Shown here piece by piece: positions 28,450-41,400 of a DNA stretch of 64,000 nt. Numbering within the stretch: the stretch's first letter is position 1; each line of letters begins with the position of its first letter. The stretch covers positions 489,256 through 553,255 of the forward strand of contig NW_004797524.1 of assembly GCF_000002075.1 (NCBI RefSeq). Direction: 5' to 3'. The DNA is from Aplysia californica. Taxonomy: Eukaryota; Mollusca; Gastropoda; Aplysiida; Aplysiidae. The notes beneath the pieces were generated by a model. It was not told where the DNA came from. It searched no databases and was given only the letters and a program-made list of their open reading frames with translations. The translations under genes and the position numbers were made by a program.

Positions 28450-28600
28450 AAATCATCACGCTGGATTGTCGTGTGCATGTGAAGTAACGTGATTCGAATC
28501 CCAAACTTGGGTTGTTTCAGTTTGAGTTCGAAGTTTTCAGGTACCTGGTTGGTCTTTGGAGATGGACGTTAAATTCGGTGGTCCCACTTTTTTTTAGAAG
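28450..28600 (+). mobile_element. SINE-B copy, head degraded
   Basis: The box-B-like GTGATTCGAATCCCAAACTT, then TTTGGAGATGGACGTTAAAT and GGTGGTCCCACTTTTTTTT, correspond to the copy at 58.42 kb (GGTTCGAATCC, GGAGACAGACGTTTAAG, AAGGTCCCGCC). It adjoins the head of the SINE-L copy. Confidence 0.6.
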
Positions 28601-28974
28601 ACCTTGCAGTGGTAATGATTGTGGAAGTGTGTTTAACCAAACTCTATGGTTTTTATAACCCACAGAATACCTCACCGTTCAAATTAGAGACTGAGTGCAT
28701 CTTGAGTCTCAGCATTTGGAGAACGTAAAACCTGCATTGATTGTGTGTTCGTCGATTTTGAAATGGACGAAATAATAAACTAAAGTCTATTTGTAAGTTC
28801 CAACACAAAGTTCTCCTTTTCGTACCCCTACTAGAATCTAGGTCTCAGGGGTAGCGACTGCTCGTTCATCATCCTGCAGTGCAACTGATTTTTGCTTTTA
28901 CGTAATAGGGTTTTTTGTTCGTACTGGCCTTCAGGCAGCCCAATTCCATGTGTTCTACATGTATATGATTTTAT

Positions 28975-29436
28975 AGTCACATACTGACTAGAGTATTTTC
29001 AGTTTAAGAAGGAATTAATTTTGAATTTTGACCGGGTAGCGGCCGAAGCTTACTTGTTGTACATTGACATGCATCGATTTTAGGATCGTCAAGGGTCTTT
29101 AAGTTTAATAAGCTCACTTGCACATGGAACCTCCAAGATTATTCGCCTTTATAAGTTTATCCGAGAAGGCTGGGTGCTCGATCTTACTTACCCTAAGACC
29201 AGGGGTGTGGCTGGAGGACAGCAGCAAGAAAAAGCTAGGACTAGTATGAGTAGCAGTAGAATTTAGAAAGGGTAAGGAGTAGAGGAGCCCAAAAGTGGGG
29301 TTGGGGGAGAAAGTGGAGATGTCAGCAGATGACAACATGAGTGACTAAAAAACAGAAAAGGAGGTTTTTAGGACGAACATTTTTTGTCGCTGTCAGGGTT
29401 CGAAAACAGGACCCTTTGAACGAGAGGCTCCTAGCA
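28975..29436 (-). mobile_element. SINE-L copy, older
   Basis: Same body as the copies at 27.9 and 57.1 kb (GACCGGGTAGCGGCCGAAGC, CCGAGAAGGCTGGG, CAGGGGTGTGGCTGGA). It has a worn tRNA-like head (GGGTTCGAAAAC in inverse at about 29397-29410). Confidence 0.75.
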
Positions 29437-29439
29437 CAA

Positions 29440-30515
29440 AAGTTTATAAATGTTCTTAGAAGAGTATTATAATTTGTAGATAGTAGGACTGCTACAAAGT
29501 CAAGACATGGCAGTTTAAGAGAAAATCATATGTTAGTTGTTTCGTATCACTTTTCAGATCTTACAATGTGAGATAATAGTAATAGTAGTAATATATAGAT
29601 TTAATAAGTAAAGTTGCACTGTCACTTCTTAATTTAAGAATAAGAAGATAAGCATTGGATGACCATGTCTCGTTGGACCTATGTTGGTTGCGAACAAAGA
29701 GAAAGAAAAAAAGTCTCCTCATTCGTACAATGTACAAGTCTGTTCAGGACACAACATTTATAGTACATGTATACTATGTACTCATGTACAATATGTACTC
29801 ATGTACAATGAATATTACAGACTAAAGTTACTATTGGTCTAAGTTAAAAAGTCCAGGTCTCTAATTTATTGTCGATGATATCTTCATTTCTTCATATTTA
29901 ATTCCAATTCCTTGCAGAGATTACTTGTTTGAAAGTTTGGGAACAGACTGCTTTCAAAAGGGAAACCCCATGGTTTAAGTTTTATGGCCCACATTCCTTG
30001 ATAGTCGTAGAGTGGGAAATAGGTGTACCAGAAAAAGTGGCACGCTGTCTGTCAAAATCAAAAGAGAGACAACGAAATTGTTTAAAATTCAAAAACACAA
30101 GCTGCCACCATCGGTGCAGCTGATTTCATGCTAGACTGGTTTGATAAATTTTCATCTATTGCCATCCTCATAGTCTTAACTCACTCACAAATTAAATTAA
30201 AGGTTCTCTCTCAAAGATAAATTTGACGTATCGAAAAGGGTGTGTTATACTCTTCCTTTTCCTTCACTTTACCCAATACAGGGTCTGTTTCAAGTTAATC
30301 ACATCCCCTTTTCTTGTGTAGGGTCTTCTGAGTACTCAGTATTTTTCCTTTCATTTTGCCACTCTAAATGCACATATTCTTCATAGTTTCATAGCCAGAG
30401 TTCTTTCAAAAGCCTCGTAGCACATGTACTTCCTCCAATCCTTATCCTGTTTCCACAGTGTTGGCATCAACACTGATTTTACAAAACACTGAGTGAGAGG
30501 TTTGCTTTTTATTTC
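29440..30515. other. Gene-free interval
   Basis: AT-rich. A small imperfect direct repeat (ATGTACTCATGTACAA) lies at about 29775-29812. No exon is supported. Confidence 0.4.
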
Positions 30516-30521
30516 CCGATA

Positions 30522-30704
30522 AATCTGTCTCCGCGGTTTTAGGCAAAACAAATTCTGAAATTATGCAAACAGCCCAAAAATGTGAAATTATGCGATTCTG
30601 TTAATTATAACCAAGGACGATAAAGGAAAATAATCAGAAATTATGCAAAAAATTATCAAATTTTGCTATATTATGCGGAGTGCATAAAACACCGGGGACA
30701 GATT
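30522..30704. mobile_element. Small MITE (about 183 bp) with AATCTGTC ends
   Basis: The left end AATCTGTCTCCGCGGTTTTA is inverted at the right end (TAAAACACCGGGGACAGATT). The interior is AT-rich with repeated AAATTATGC words. Superfamily not assigned. Confidence 0.65.
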
Positions 30705-30872
30705 AATGAATGTTCAAGAAAATGTAGCACATTTTAGCTATCCTTTTCAATCTTTCTCTTGGAACATCTCAGAACAGCCGTGAAATATTTGATTACTTTT
30801 ATTTAACCATCACTTCACTGCACTGTTACAAATAATACAAAACCTCTAGTCCTCAACATAAAATCCCAAATA

Positions 30873-31645
30873 CAGTCCACGCCGGCATAAAGCACATTTC
30901 GGACTCGAGCACGCTAAACGGCTCTTACCGAATGCGCCTTTAAGCATGGTAACTTCAGCTTCGGGCACGCTTCATTTATAAGACAGTCAATACTTTCATG
31001 ATGACCCATCAAAGTTTGAACAGTCTACACCGCAGCAGTGAGTGTGTTAAGAGAAACAAAAACAGCGCAAGTGATGGACACACACACACATGCGCGGCAA
31101 GGAAGTCAGAGAGATGCACACAGCCGTGCGTGTGGACATGGTATCTCACCTAGGGCAAAGCTACGCTCAGACAAAAAAAAATACAAAGAGAGTCGGGGAG
31201 ATGAGTAAAGGAGGCAGGCTGTGATTTCACCTTATTGCCCCTCGTCATCCGATAATCCTGAATTGATATCATGCGCAAGATGGGATCAAAGACCGTGTTT
31301 GGGGGATGAAAGCAGTGGTATGAATGTGGTACAGTGGGCAGTGGTACGCACAGGTAGTGTGTAGGCCTTGTGTGCTGTATCGTGACTGGCTGTCTAAATT
31401 AAGGTTTTATTTCCTATTCAACCACAAAACAAAACAAACAAACAAATGAAAACTGCCAAGGCTGGTAAAAATTACAGTGCACACTTTTGTGGGACCACCA
31501 TAGGCCTACTTACAAAGGGAAACAGGACAGGAAATTTTCTACATGAAAATCTCTGGATTATATCTACTTCGCACTCAAGCACGTTTCGGCATTAAGCACG
31601 CTTATGCTTTCTCCCGATGACCGTGCTAAAAGCCGGCCTGGACTG
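30873..31645. mobile_element. pogo-like non-autonomous element (TA-flanked)
   Basis: A 773-bp element with ends CAGTCCACGCCGGCATAAAG and, inverted, CAGTCCAGGCCGGCTTTTAG, flanked by TA (30871-30872 and 31646-31647). Further inverted pieces (CGAGCACGCT and AGCACGCTTATGC types) lie inside. No transposase. It ends 136 bp short of the NOL12 stop codon, in the gene's 3' flank. Confidence 0.75.
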
Positions 31646-31780
31646 TAATTGCCCCGCACCGCAGACATGTAGAACAGACCAAATCTGCATCCATTTGTAC
31701 AAATTAAATCACAAAAGAAGAGACAGAAACAAAAACAAACAAAAGCCTTAAATCGATTATGTTCCAACACTATACTTTAT

Positions 31781-34700
31781 TTACTTCTTCTTTTTCAACT
31801 TCCTTTTCCCTTTGCCCTTTTTCTTTGTCTGCAACTTCTGTTTCAACATCTGTTTCTTTTTGAGTTTCTTGACTTGCATTTTCTGGGCAGACAGCTGATT
31901 GCTGCAAGCTGCTAGCCTGAAAAAAAGAAATGAACAAGACATGCTTTTTTATTTAATTTTCGAATATAACTGTCTTTACATACCCAGCAACACAACTTAC
32001 AATATCAACAAGGCCAAGGAGGCAAGGTTCCAATCCTGCCAATCATGGCCAACCCCTGCTGAGAGGGATACAACATCCCAGCAGAAAGATTGCGATACTC
32101 GATAAAAATCCTCCTCACTTGGGATTCAAATTCAAATGTTCTGCATGCAACAGAACACAGATCTTTAGAAAGCAGTACTGTGTTGACTTGCCGTAACCAC
32201 TAAGCATTTGTGGTGTAATTGTTACCTGTTTTCAAAAGATGTAAGTTTGATTCTCGAATGACAATTTGTTCTTGGGTATCTCCACCCCTCATCATAGGCA
32301 TAGCAACTGAACTTTTTACATTTGTACCATCACCAACCCCCCCCCCTTCCCCAAAAGGAAAACCGAAAAAAAAAAAAGCAAAACAAAAACAACCACAAGT
32401 AAAAAGTAGATTCCTGTTGGGTTGAAGGCTAGTGCTGCATCACATTGAATATGTGGTAAGGGAAAGAGACTGCTCCTGCTTCACATGTTAATGGAGAATG
32501 AATTATTGTATACACTATCACAAGCAAAATGATATTGAATCTCTTCACCTCCACTTGAAGTTGAAGCCAATGAGTGAATAATAAAAAGTAAAGAATATCT
32601 TATCTTAAAAAAAAGAAAAATGTGAGATAGCATTCGTTTCACGCTCTACAACACTGTTTGTAGTAATGTTAATTAAGAGGAGGAACCTCTGAATCTATGT
32701 CCATCTCCGACAGGACTCAGCCAAATCAGAAAATTCGTGTAAAGTGAATTTCCAAGGCCACAATATTGGACCAAGCTGAAGCTCAAATCCTTGAACCAGA
32801 AATGTCACAATTACAAGTCCTGTGGCCTTACCACAAGACCACTGGCAACATCAACTGTGTCTAAATTTTGTTCATAATTATTTGCAAGCAAACATATTTC
32901 AAGGACTGAAATAAGCATTGTACTCTTAGTTCAAGTCTTAGTTTGGGTTCTATTACTGCAATAACTGTTTTTCCCTAATTTGTGTCAAAATTGTGTGAAC
33001 TCCATTTCCGGAGCTTACTACTGCTATGTGGCTTCATTGTACACAACTATGTCCATGTAGAGAGCTCCAGACCATATACTATACAATTCACAGGTAAAGG
33101 AGATCATGTCCTATAGAGAAAAAAACGTATTTGTTGGCACAGGTCTGAGAAAAAACTTTCAGCATTCATCTGAACACCATTCTTTTTGTTAAAATAACAG
33201 GTCTCTTCAATTATAACCAGTCCTATGATACTCAGAGGAGAGCAGTTTTTGTTTTGTTTTAGTAAGCATTTTACAGAGAGAGAAAAGAACGATAGACGTT
33301 GAACAAAAAAGAAAGAACAAACCACACCAGAGCCAGAGCACCCCCCAATCCCGCACAAGGTGAGTAGCAAATAGAAATAATACTAGCTACACATGAAGAG
33401 AGTGAAGTAGTAGCAAGGAATACTCAATATCTTAACGCTGTCACAATACATACAGATTTCATTAGACCACTAGCTAGAAATGAGAAGAAAGTGTATTAGT
33501 TTTAGTAGAGGTTTTTAGGCGCTCGCAACTGCATAAGATCATATGAGCACCAGAAGATTAAAGGGGGTACAAGAGAGTAACAAACATGAAAAAGAAGAAG
33601 GGGAGATAAGGACGATAGATGTTTCATTGGAAAGAAGAAGCAAACCACACCAGAGCACCCACACAATGTCCTAATTTCCTACCTCTTACAGTTGGGCATA
33701 GATAACTCAAAACACATAGGGTATTGACATATATATATGTGTGTTTGATACATCCATAAATCGGGTTAACTAACTGACAATGAATAATTAAAGATATCAG
33801 TTGATGAACGGCAAATTGTACGAGCTATCCATGATTTTCGTGTTCATGTTATCTGTGCCTGACAATATATATATATATATACAAAACATATCTCTCTAAG
33901 AATGCAACACAGCAAAAGGAACAGAAAATACAAATCACTTACTTCTGTTTTAAGGACTTGTTTTTCACAGGCTTCACAGCCCCCTCATCTTCTTGATTCT
34001 CATTTTCTTCTCCTTCCTCTTCTTCTGGCTTGTTCTGGAAAAAAACCCAACCAGTCACTTAAAGTACATGCAACTGAAAACAATACGAAAGCAAAACCAT
34101 CTGGGCACTGGTAATTCTTTATATAGAACTTATGCACATTTGTTATGAAATCACACCACAGACTAACGCAAAAGAAAACCATTTTTAAAGGAATTTCCCA
34201 GCACAAAATGCAACCCACTGATCATCGATCATCACAAGCATCCCACTTCCAAACGTTCAAAGCTGAACAAAAAATCTATGCTCGTTTACAAAAAGAAACC
34301 TCTATGAAGAGGCATTCTGCACTTAAACCAGGGGCTTTGGGAACTTTTCTGCCAACCCAGGTCTAGGTGGTGTGAGAAGTTGGTCCTTAGCCTGCCACTA
34401 GTGAATCTCTTGTAGTCTTGTGGTTTATCGTTAAGACATGGACTTTGATCTAGGCTGCTTTCTCCTGGCCTTCCTGTATGGCATCCATCCACTGTACACT
34501 TAAACAGGATCCCCACCACCTCCTGCCAGCTGACCATGATATTATGATGTATGGTTGGACAGCACCTCTGCTTAATTAACTACTCATAGTCATAGGCCAC
34601 CAATCATCATATCACTTGACATCTGTGTGGGTGCTCTTTTTCATAGCCTGAAGACTTCAGGGATAAGTCCATGTCAGGTTGACTTGTTTAATGAATAATA

Positions 34701-35366
34701 ATGACTAAGGAGTACTGCAGCACTGACATTCCCACATCCTGTGCCTATTACAAGGGTAACTCTATGAAATAAATGATTGTGCCTGGGTAGTACTATCTGA
34801 AATAAAAGTCCTTAAATTCAAAAGTAGATAATAATTTCTAGAAGTAAAAAAATTACACTTTCAACAGAGTAAGGCTGGATGCAACTCATGAAGCCTGTCA
34901 ACTAGTCTCCTTAAATAGTGCCTTTATTTCAACGTTAAAGGCTTTCCAAAGAACATAACACAAGCAGCTTTCACTGAAGTACAATGCCTGGTAAAATTAG
35001 ATTTAGATGTTAGTGATGATACATTTAGTACACTTAACATCATCTGTCATCTCAAGTACGAGTCAAAATAGCTAAAGAGCAAAACATCAAAATCAAACAT
35101 TAAGAACATTATTCTTCAAGCTTAAAGCACTACCTGTTGGCCAGTGTTAAAACCCAACCGCATGCCGGATTTTCCAACGTAGTCAACTTCTCCAATGTCG
35201 GCAATGGTCACTGTATGATCCGGGAGGTCAAAAACTGTTGGATCCACCAGATGTTGGATTTCAGGGATGATCACCGCCTCCTGCCGCAAGCGACTCTTTT
35301 GTTGATCTCTGGCCTGTTGTATTGAAAACAAAAGTCAAAAAGAAAATTAAGAAGACCTGGATATTG

Positions 35367-35410
<44 letters not shown>

Positions 35411-38400
35411 AGGGAGGGAGGGAGGGAGAGAGAGAGAGAGAGAGTGAAGGGACGCTATAATTATAATACAGCCATTAACTTGGACTTGGACAAGACTATG
35501 TTTTTAAAATTCAGAAAAATCAACTGTTTCATGATACAACAACTATATAATGCAAGAACAGTAAGCGTTACAGTGGTAATTAATCATAATTCGATTCTCA
35601 TATCTTTTGACTGTCTCAGATATTACTGTTTTACTTATTTGAGTCACGGACTTCAGTCCTTATTGAAGTCTACTAGTACACAAATTTCCCAAGCTTTGAA
35701 TAAATTCTGCAGATGACCAAAGAAACAGGAGTTTTTGACATCAACATACCTGCTTAAGGAGCTCCTTCCTTTCATCCATGACTTTTTTGTCATGCTTCTC
35801 TCTTGCCAGCTTTCGCCTTTCATTTTTCCGCTTTTGAAAACCTCGTAGATACTCACTGCCGAAAAGGAAACCAAATTTTAATCCAAGCTGAAAGATAAAA
35901 CAGACTGTAACTTACAAAATCTAACTAGTTCTCACTCCCAGTTTTACTTTAACCCTATCCGTACATCGTGTTTTACTATCATATCCATATGACGTGGGGA
36001 ACTTTCCAAAGAGGAAATTTACTCATTAATCCGATCCATACCCTTTGCATATAGCAGTCTATCAAAATGATTCTTTGAGAAATACTGAAAGTTTCAAAGA
36101 TATCTAAGAAAAGAAGTATTCTAAAATGTGAAGAACACAACCCTGGGGGGTACAAAATGACCCCAGTGCGTAAGAATAGGGTTAAGCTTGCAAACTAACA
36201 CATTTCAGACGGATGTCTCAAAAAGACAAAACAAAAATTAAAGAGATGCACTGAACCTCGCATACAATAAATTCAGACTCAACGAAAGGAGAAGGATTCT
36301 CTTTTACTTCTAATTCATAAAAAATCAATAAAATATGACGGTTCCCCGTATTCAAAGAACACTTAAACAAGCAAACTCGTCTCAATGAAGTTGCTTGCAT
36401 AACTAACAACCCCAGCTGTTATAGCTCCATGCATTTAAGCATACTGAACGTGGATCATCAGCAGATGGGAAGTCTTGAATTTTTTTGCCAAGCTGCTAAA
36501 TAGTCAGAAATAAATCTACATAATGAGCGGTGGGTAGGAGGTCTGTGGAACCAAACACCAGTCAAAACGTCAAAACTGGCCCTACTGAGTATTACGTAAA
36601 GTGCGGCAAACAATCTGTTATATGACACAAGACCTGTATTTGAGCAAAGTGTGCTTTTAAACAACTTGGGTTTTGGCCCATTATTTTGTTGTCTAAACAA
36701 GTCCAGCCTTAATCTATAACATGCTCAGAATAGCAGCAAAGTAAAGGAAACAATTCTTGGTTGGAATCAAACTGCTGCTTATTCAAGAAGTTGAAGACCA
36801 GGGGGAAAAGGTAGGTTTTGTGGAGGACACTACAGCGCACCTAGCTCCCTGCCAGCTTTTTTAAAAGAAAAGGAAATGATACGAGCATCCGTATACCAAA
36901 AAACACATTAACTAAAGCGTCAATGAAGATATGTACTTAAGTCGAGGACGTATGATGTCAAAGGACTTCCAAGTTCTCGTGTGGTTCATGAGAAATAACA
37001 GAATGTGACTTTTACACTAGCTCAGTCCTATTGGCCGGGCTGCGTCAAGGAAAGAAACCATTCATAAAACCACTTTGCGGCCCCAATAGTTCTTTTTCTT
37101 TATGCCAGCACTGCGACAATTCAGAACAAATTATGTCCCTATCGTCCATTAAAATATGCTCATATTATGTTAGTCCCATTTTTCTTTATAATAAAGTTAA
37201 GAAATACTTGATTCAACAAAATTGAAGTCTGCTCCTGACAACTTCGATATATGTGAGTTTCACAGTATCAGAAGCTACTTCAAAAGTTATGGAAATAGTA
37301 TTTTCAGAAGGCCCTGCACAAGAATCCTAAAATACCAGTACAACTTTTCAAAACTAAAAACGGGAGGGTCAAGTTGGTTAGCACTGGCCAATTAATCCCC
37401 TCCAATGGAGATGTGATCACATTCATAAGAATATGATAAGAATGACTGATCTGTGATGCAACAGGCACTGATCACTGCTTAGTTGATAAGCGGTGCCCAT
37501 CCAGGTTTTTGTTCTATAAATTATGATCCGAAACGCTGGATTTTAGTCTAATGTTATCCTACAGGACAGGATCTTGGGGGGGGGAGGGGACTTTTGTGGA
37601 GTAAAAATTTTGTTTTCTGAAAACAGCGGGATCTTATGGGAAGACCCCAGTCGGCGATCCCAGACAATATCGATAAATTTTTAAAAACTATTCAACTTTT
37701 GTTTTTTTGTGGAAAAACATCCGCAGACATCTGTTCTATCGGGTCACAATGAAGAAACTGTTGAAAAAAACACCCTAAATGACCCAAAAGGGCGTTTGAA
37801 AAGCGCAAATTGCACTAAAAATCCTTATAAAATTCCTCGATTATTCTGTCTTTCTCAAAATCTACTTTTTGACATATTATGTGACCTCCTTGGTGCAAGG
37901 AGTTTTCAAAAACTACTGATGCTAGAGGCTTTAAATTTCGCTTACAGATGCTTTCGGATCTATTCTGGGGATCTATGTGAGGGAATTGGGATTTACAGTC
38001 GAACCTGTGTAAGACGGCCACCCATTGTCAAGGAGAAAAGTGGCTGTATAACACAGGTGGCCGTCTTAGGCAGGACTGATCAAGATGAAGAAAACAAACC
38101 ATTCCCATCTGAAGTCCCAATCGAAAGTAGCCGCCTTGTTGTTGTTTTTGTTGTTTTCGCTGGGTTTTTTCTCTTTTTTTCTTTTGTTGCTGCTTTTGTG
38201 CAAGGGTGACAATAAAACGAAATGTGTGAGATGAAGAGAACCGAGTGCTATGGTAAAACAAAAAAACGTGTCTCTACCATTCGGAGAACGAGCGACGCTT
38301 CTGTCGCAAGTTCATGTTGACGTCCTTTGTTACTTTGTTACAGACTGGATAAACAGTGACCACTCATCTCACTTACGATTTGTGTGTATGAGTTCTGGGC

Positions 38401-41400
38401 GGGACTTATGGGTTATGAGGGATCACACGCTTACCCCACCAGCAGATGAAAATTAATTCTGTTACCTTTTGGTCAACAGTGGGAGGGGCCTACGAAACAT
38501 GATCGGTTTGAGGGACTACCTAACAACAACGACAGGTGATTAGATTAGGACGGGTCGCGCACAACGCCAGGGGCTAATGCTTGATTTATGACAAAACGTA
38601 ATGGAGTCACTAAGGTGGTCGTCTAAGACAGGTGTTATTGCTTTGTGTGATAGGGGTTGTGTGTTAAAATACGGTGGCCACGGCCGCGTTGGACAGGTGC
38701 CGGTTTTACACAGTTAAATTATAGAGAAAAAACATAAGGGGGGAAATGGAAAGTGGCCGTTTGTACAGGTGGCCGTCTTATAGAGGTGGCCGTCAGGGCA
38801 GGTTCGACCGTATAGAGTTATGGGAAAATTTTTAAAATCATGAATGAAAACTAAGTAAATTACAGTAAAATCACACCAAAACAAAACCACTAAAAATCAC
38901 AGTTTTAAATTCAGATAAAGATCATGATTGCATTTGACTTTTAAATGCCTTTATGACTAGCTCTTATTGATTGGATTTATATGAATGAATATGACTGTTG
39001 ACAATAGGGCACTATAGAAAACAGTAAATAATATGACCAATTAGGTAAGCCATTTAAAATCATTTGAGATTCAAACCGAGTAGTTTACAGGCAGTGTAGT
39101 GATAAATAAAAACAAATCATGGTAAATAAAAACAAATTTTGAACTTGTATGAAAAAGAAATAATTAGGAGTGAAAACAACTTATGAACTTGTATGAAAAA
39201 AAAAAGAATGAATAACTAAAAACTGCTGTAAAGCAGTTAAACAGTGTGAGATTCTATGATTTAAATGAAAACAAGTTTTGAAAATACAGGTTTCCCCTAC
39301 ATGTATGTTATATATATTTTAAAAAAGACCTAATCAATCAGCATGTCATATTATGACTTATGACTAAATCAGAATATTGAATATGTTGCACACACAATAT
39401 AGAAAAAGACCGGCTTACTTTTTGTCCCTTATGGGAAAAAACAAGTGATTTCAGAGAATAGTGCTGTCTTATCAGACGTCTATTTGTGAGTCACATCTCG
39501 TGCCACATCTCTCACATCTGCAGTCTTCTTTTTCATCCAGAGATTTTTTCAGACACTGCCGAGGTTTGGTTATCATTGCTGTGAGTGTGTTTGCAATAGC
39601 CATGACAAAATGGACACAATTGTCCAGCTGAGGAGAGTCTGACTGAAGCTTTGATGAGATATCAGACAAGTCTGACAGGATTTCTCCATACCCCCTGCCT
39701 TCCCACGAGTGTATCTTAAAAATTAAAAAATCAATAATTCCCCCCATTTACCCCCCCCATACTTCTCGGTGTTCAGACTTTGAATGAACTTTGGTGACCC
39801 CAACGACCAGTGCTCACACGATGCCGTATCTTGTGATTAAGTTGGGATACGAACGCGCAGGTTCATTGACCTACCACGTTGGTGAACCCAACAAGACGCT
39901 TGTATAACTTTCTTTTCTTCGTCGTTTTTCCCCCACAAGTGACAGCACAGGACAAATATTGATTCATTTTCATGGTGGCACATTTTTTAAAACCAAAAAA
40001 CAAGGGCACAGCAAAAATTGCTGCGGTTGACCCTTCGATTCTAAGGGCATTATAGCAAATTGCAAAGGCACCAAGGCAAATTAACAAACAAAAATTATTC
40101 CCACCCCAATTTATAATGTATAATTTTCTTTATTTCCAACACTATAATAAAAACAAGTTATCCACTTACTGTTTTCTCAGGGTTTTTTTTACTTATGATC
40201 AAGTTTTACAGTTTTTCTAGTAGGCTAAGACAAGATCTAGTATTGTGCATGCTGAACATGATGTAATGAATTTGCACTATAAACGTCGAGAACAGATAGC
40301 CTAAGAGGAAACTGTTGGTCATAGTCATAGAGACGACGGACTAGCCCCGTGGCTTTCCAAGCGACCACTCCCGACCGTAAATTTATGCAGAATCATCCTC
40401 GAGAAACATTTTCTCTTATGATTCGTTGAACAAGTACGTTATAAGTTCTTCGAGCGCAGCTGATTAGGCTTACTTGGCTAATCTTTAATCCTATAGAGGC
40501 CTGTCTAGTGTTTTACGGCATTTACGCATGTCGCGCATCAGGCCTAGATCTAACTAAACTTTAGGCCTACACGCAGTCACTCAAACTCACACACCAGTCA
40601 GAAACCTTCTCTCAAAGATACATTTCCAGTGACCGATCAAAAAACATTTCAGTTTCCCCAATCTTTAATCCTATAGAGGCCTGTCTAGGGTTTTACGACG
40701 GCATTTACGCCCCAACATTTATCTGACCAGCCCTAGACCGAGACCTATGCGTCAGTGGAAAGTAGGGTGTGTAAACGCTGTCCATCACTCTCTTTGTACA
40801 GGTTGAGGAGCACTCTCACCAAATATCTGATTTTCTAGTAAATTCTAGGCTTGTCTTATGCAGGCTGTGCAGGTGGGCGTGAAAATTACCCCTTGCCAAG
40901 CTCAACTTTTAGAGGGAGTGACTGCGTTTGTACGTCTAAATTATATAGTAAAAAACCCATCAGATGACGAAAGCGTGCGTTTGAGCGGAGCGTGCTTTTG
41001 TATGGCGTGCGTTGCGGAGACTACTGTAGTTATTGATGTTTGATCTACCTCTCACCCTGGGTGAGACTTGCCAGCGTAGGCTATTCTCACCCGGTGTGAA
41101 ACAAGACCTGTTTTTCCTCATTTTGGAATACTGTCTATCGGTGTGGATGATCAAATTGATAAACGAAGTGACTATTTCTCCGAACGTTAGGAGAAATAGT
41201 GCCGATCCTTATTTCTCCGAACGGTTTCCGGTCTCGTGATTTTTTGCCTATTTAATTGCGAGATTTCGGCGCCAACTTTCATTCTGCCTCTGGCCTCTGG
41301 TCTGGGAAGGAACACCGCAAGGCAAGCCCGCCTACAGACAACCTTCAGTAACACCTACCACACACCCACCACGATCATGCACATGTACACACACAAACTT

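Noticed and set aside
39417-39450. Candidate first coding exon of NOL12 ending GACAAAAA before GTAAGC
   Set aside because: A stop lies a few codons upstream. The exon at 45020-45105 supplies an ATG, the FLEFDDKARS motif, a GTAAGT donor and the right phase.
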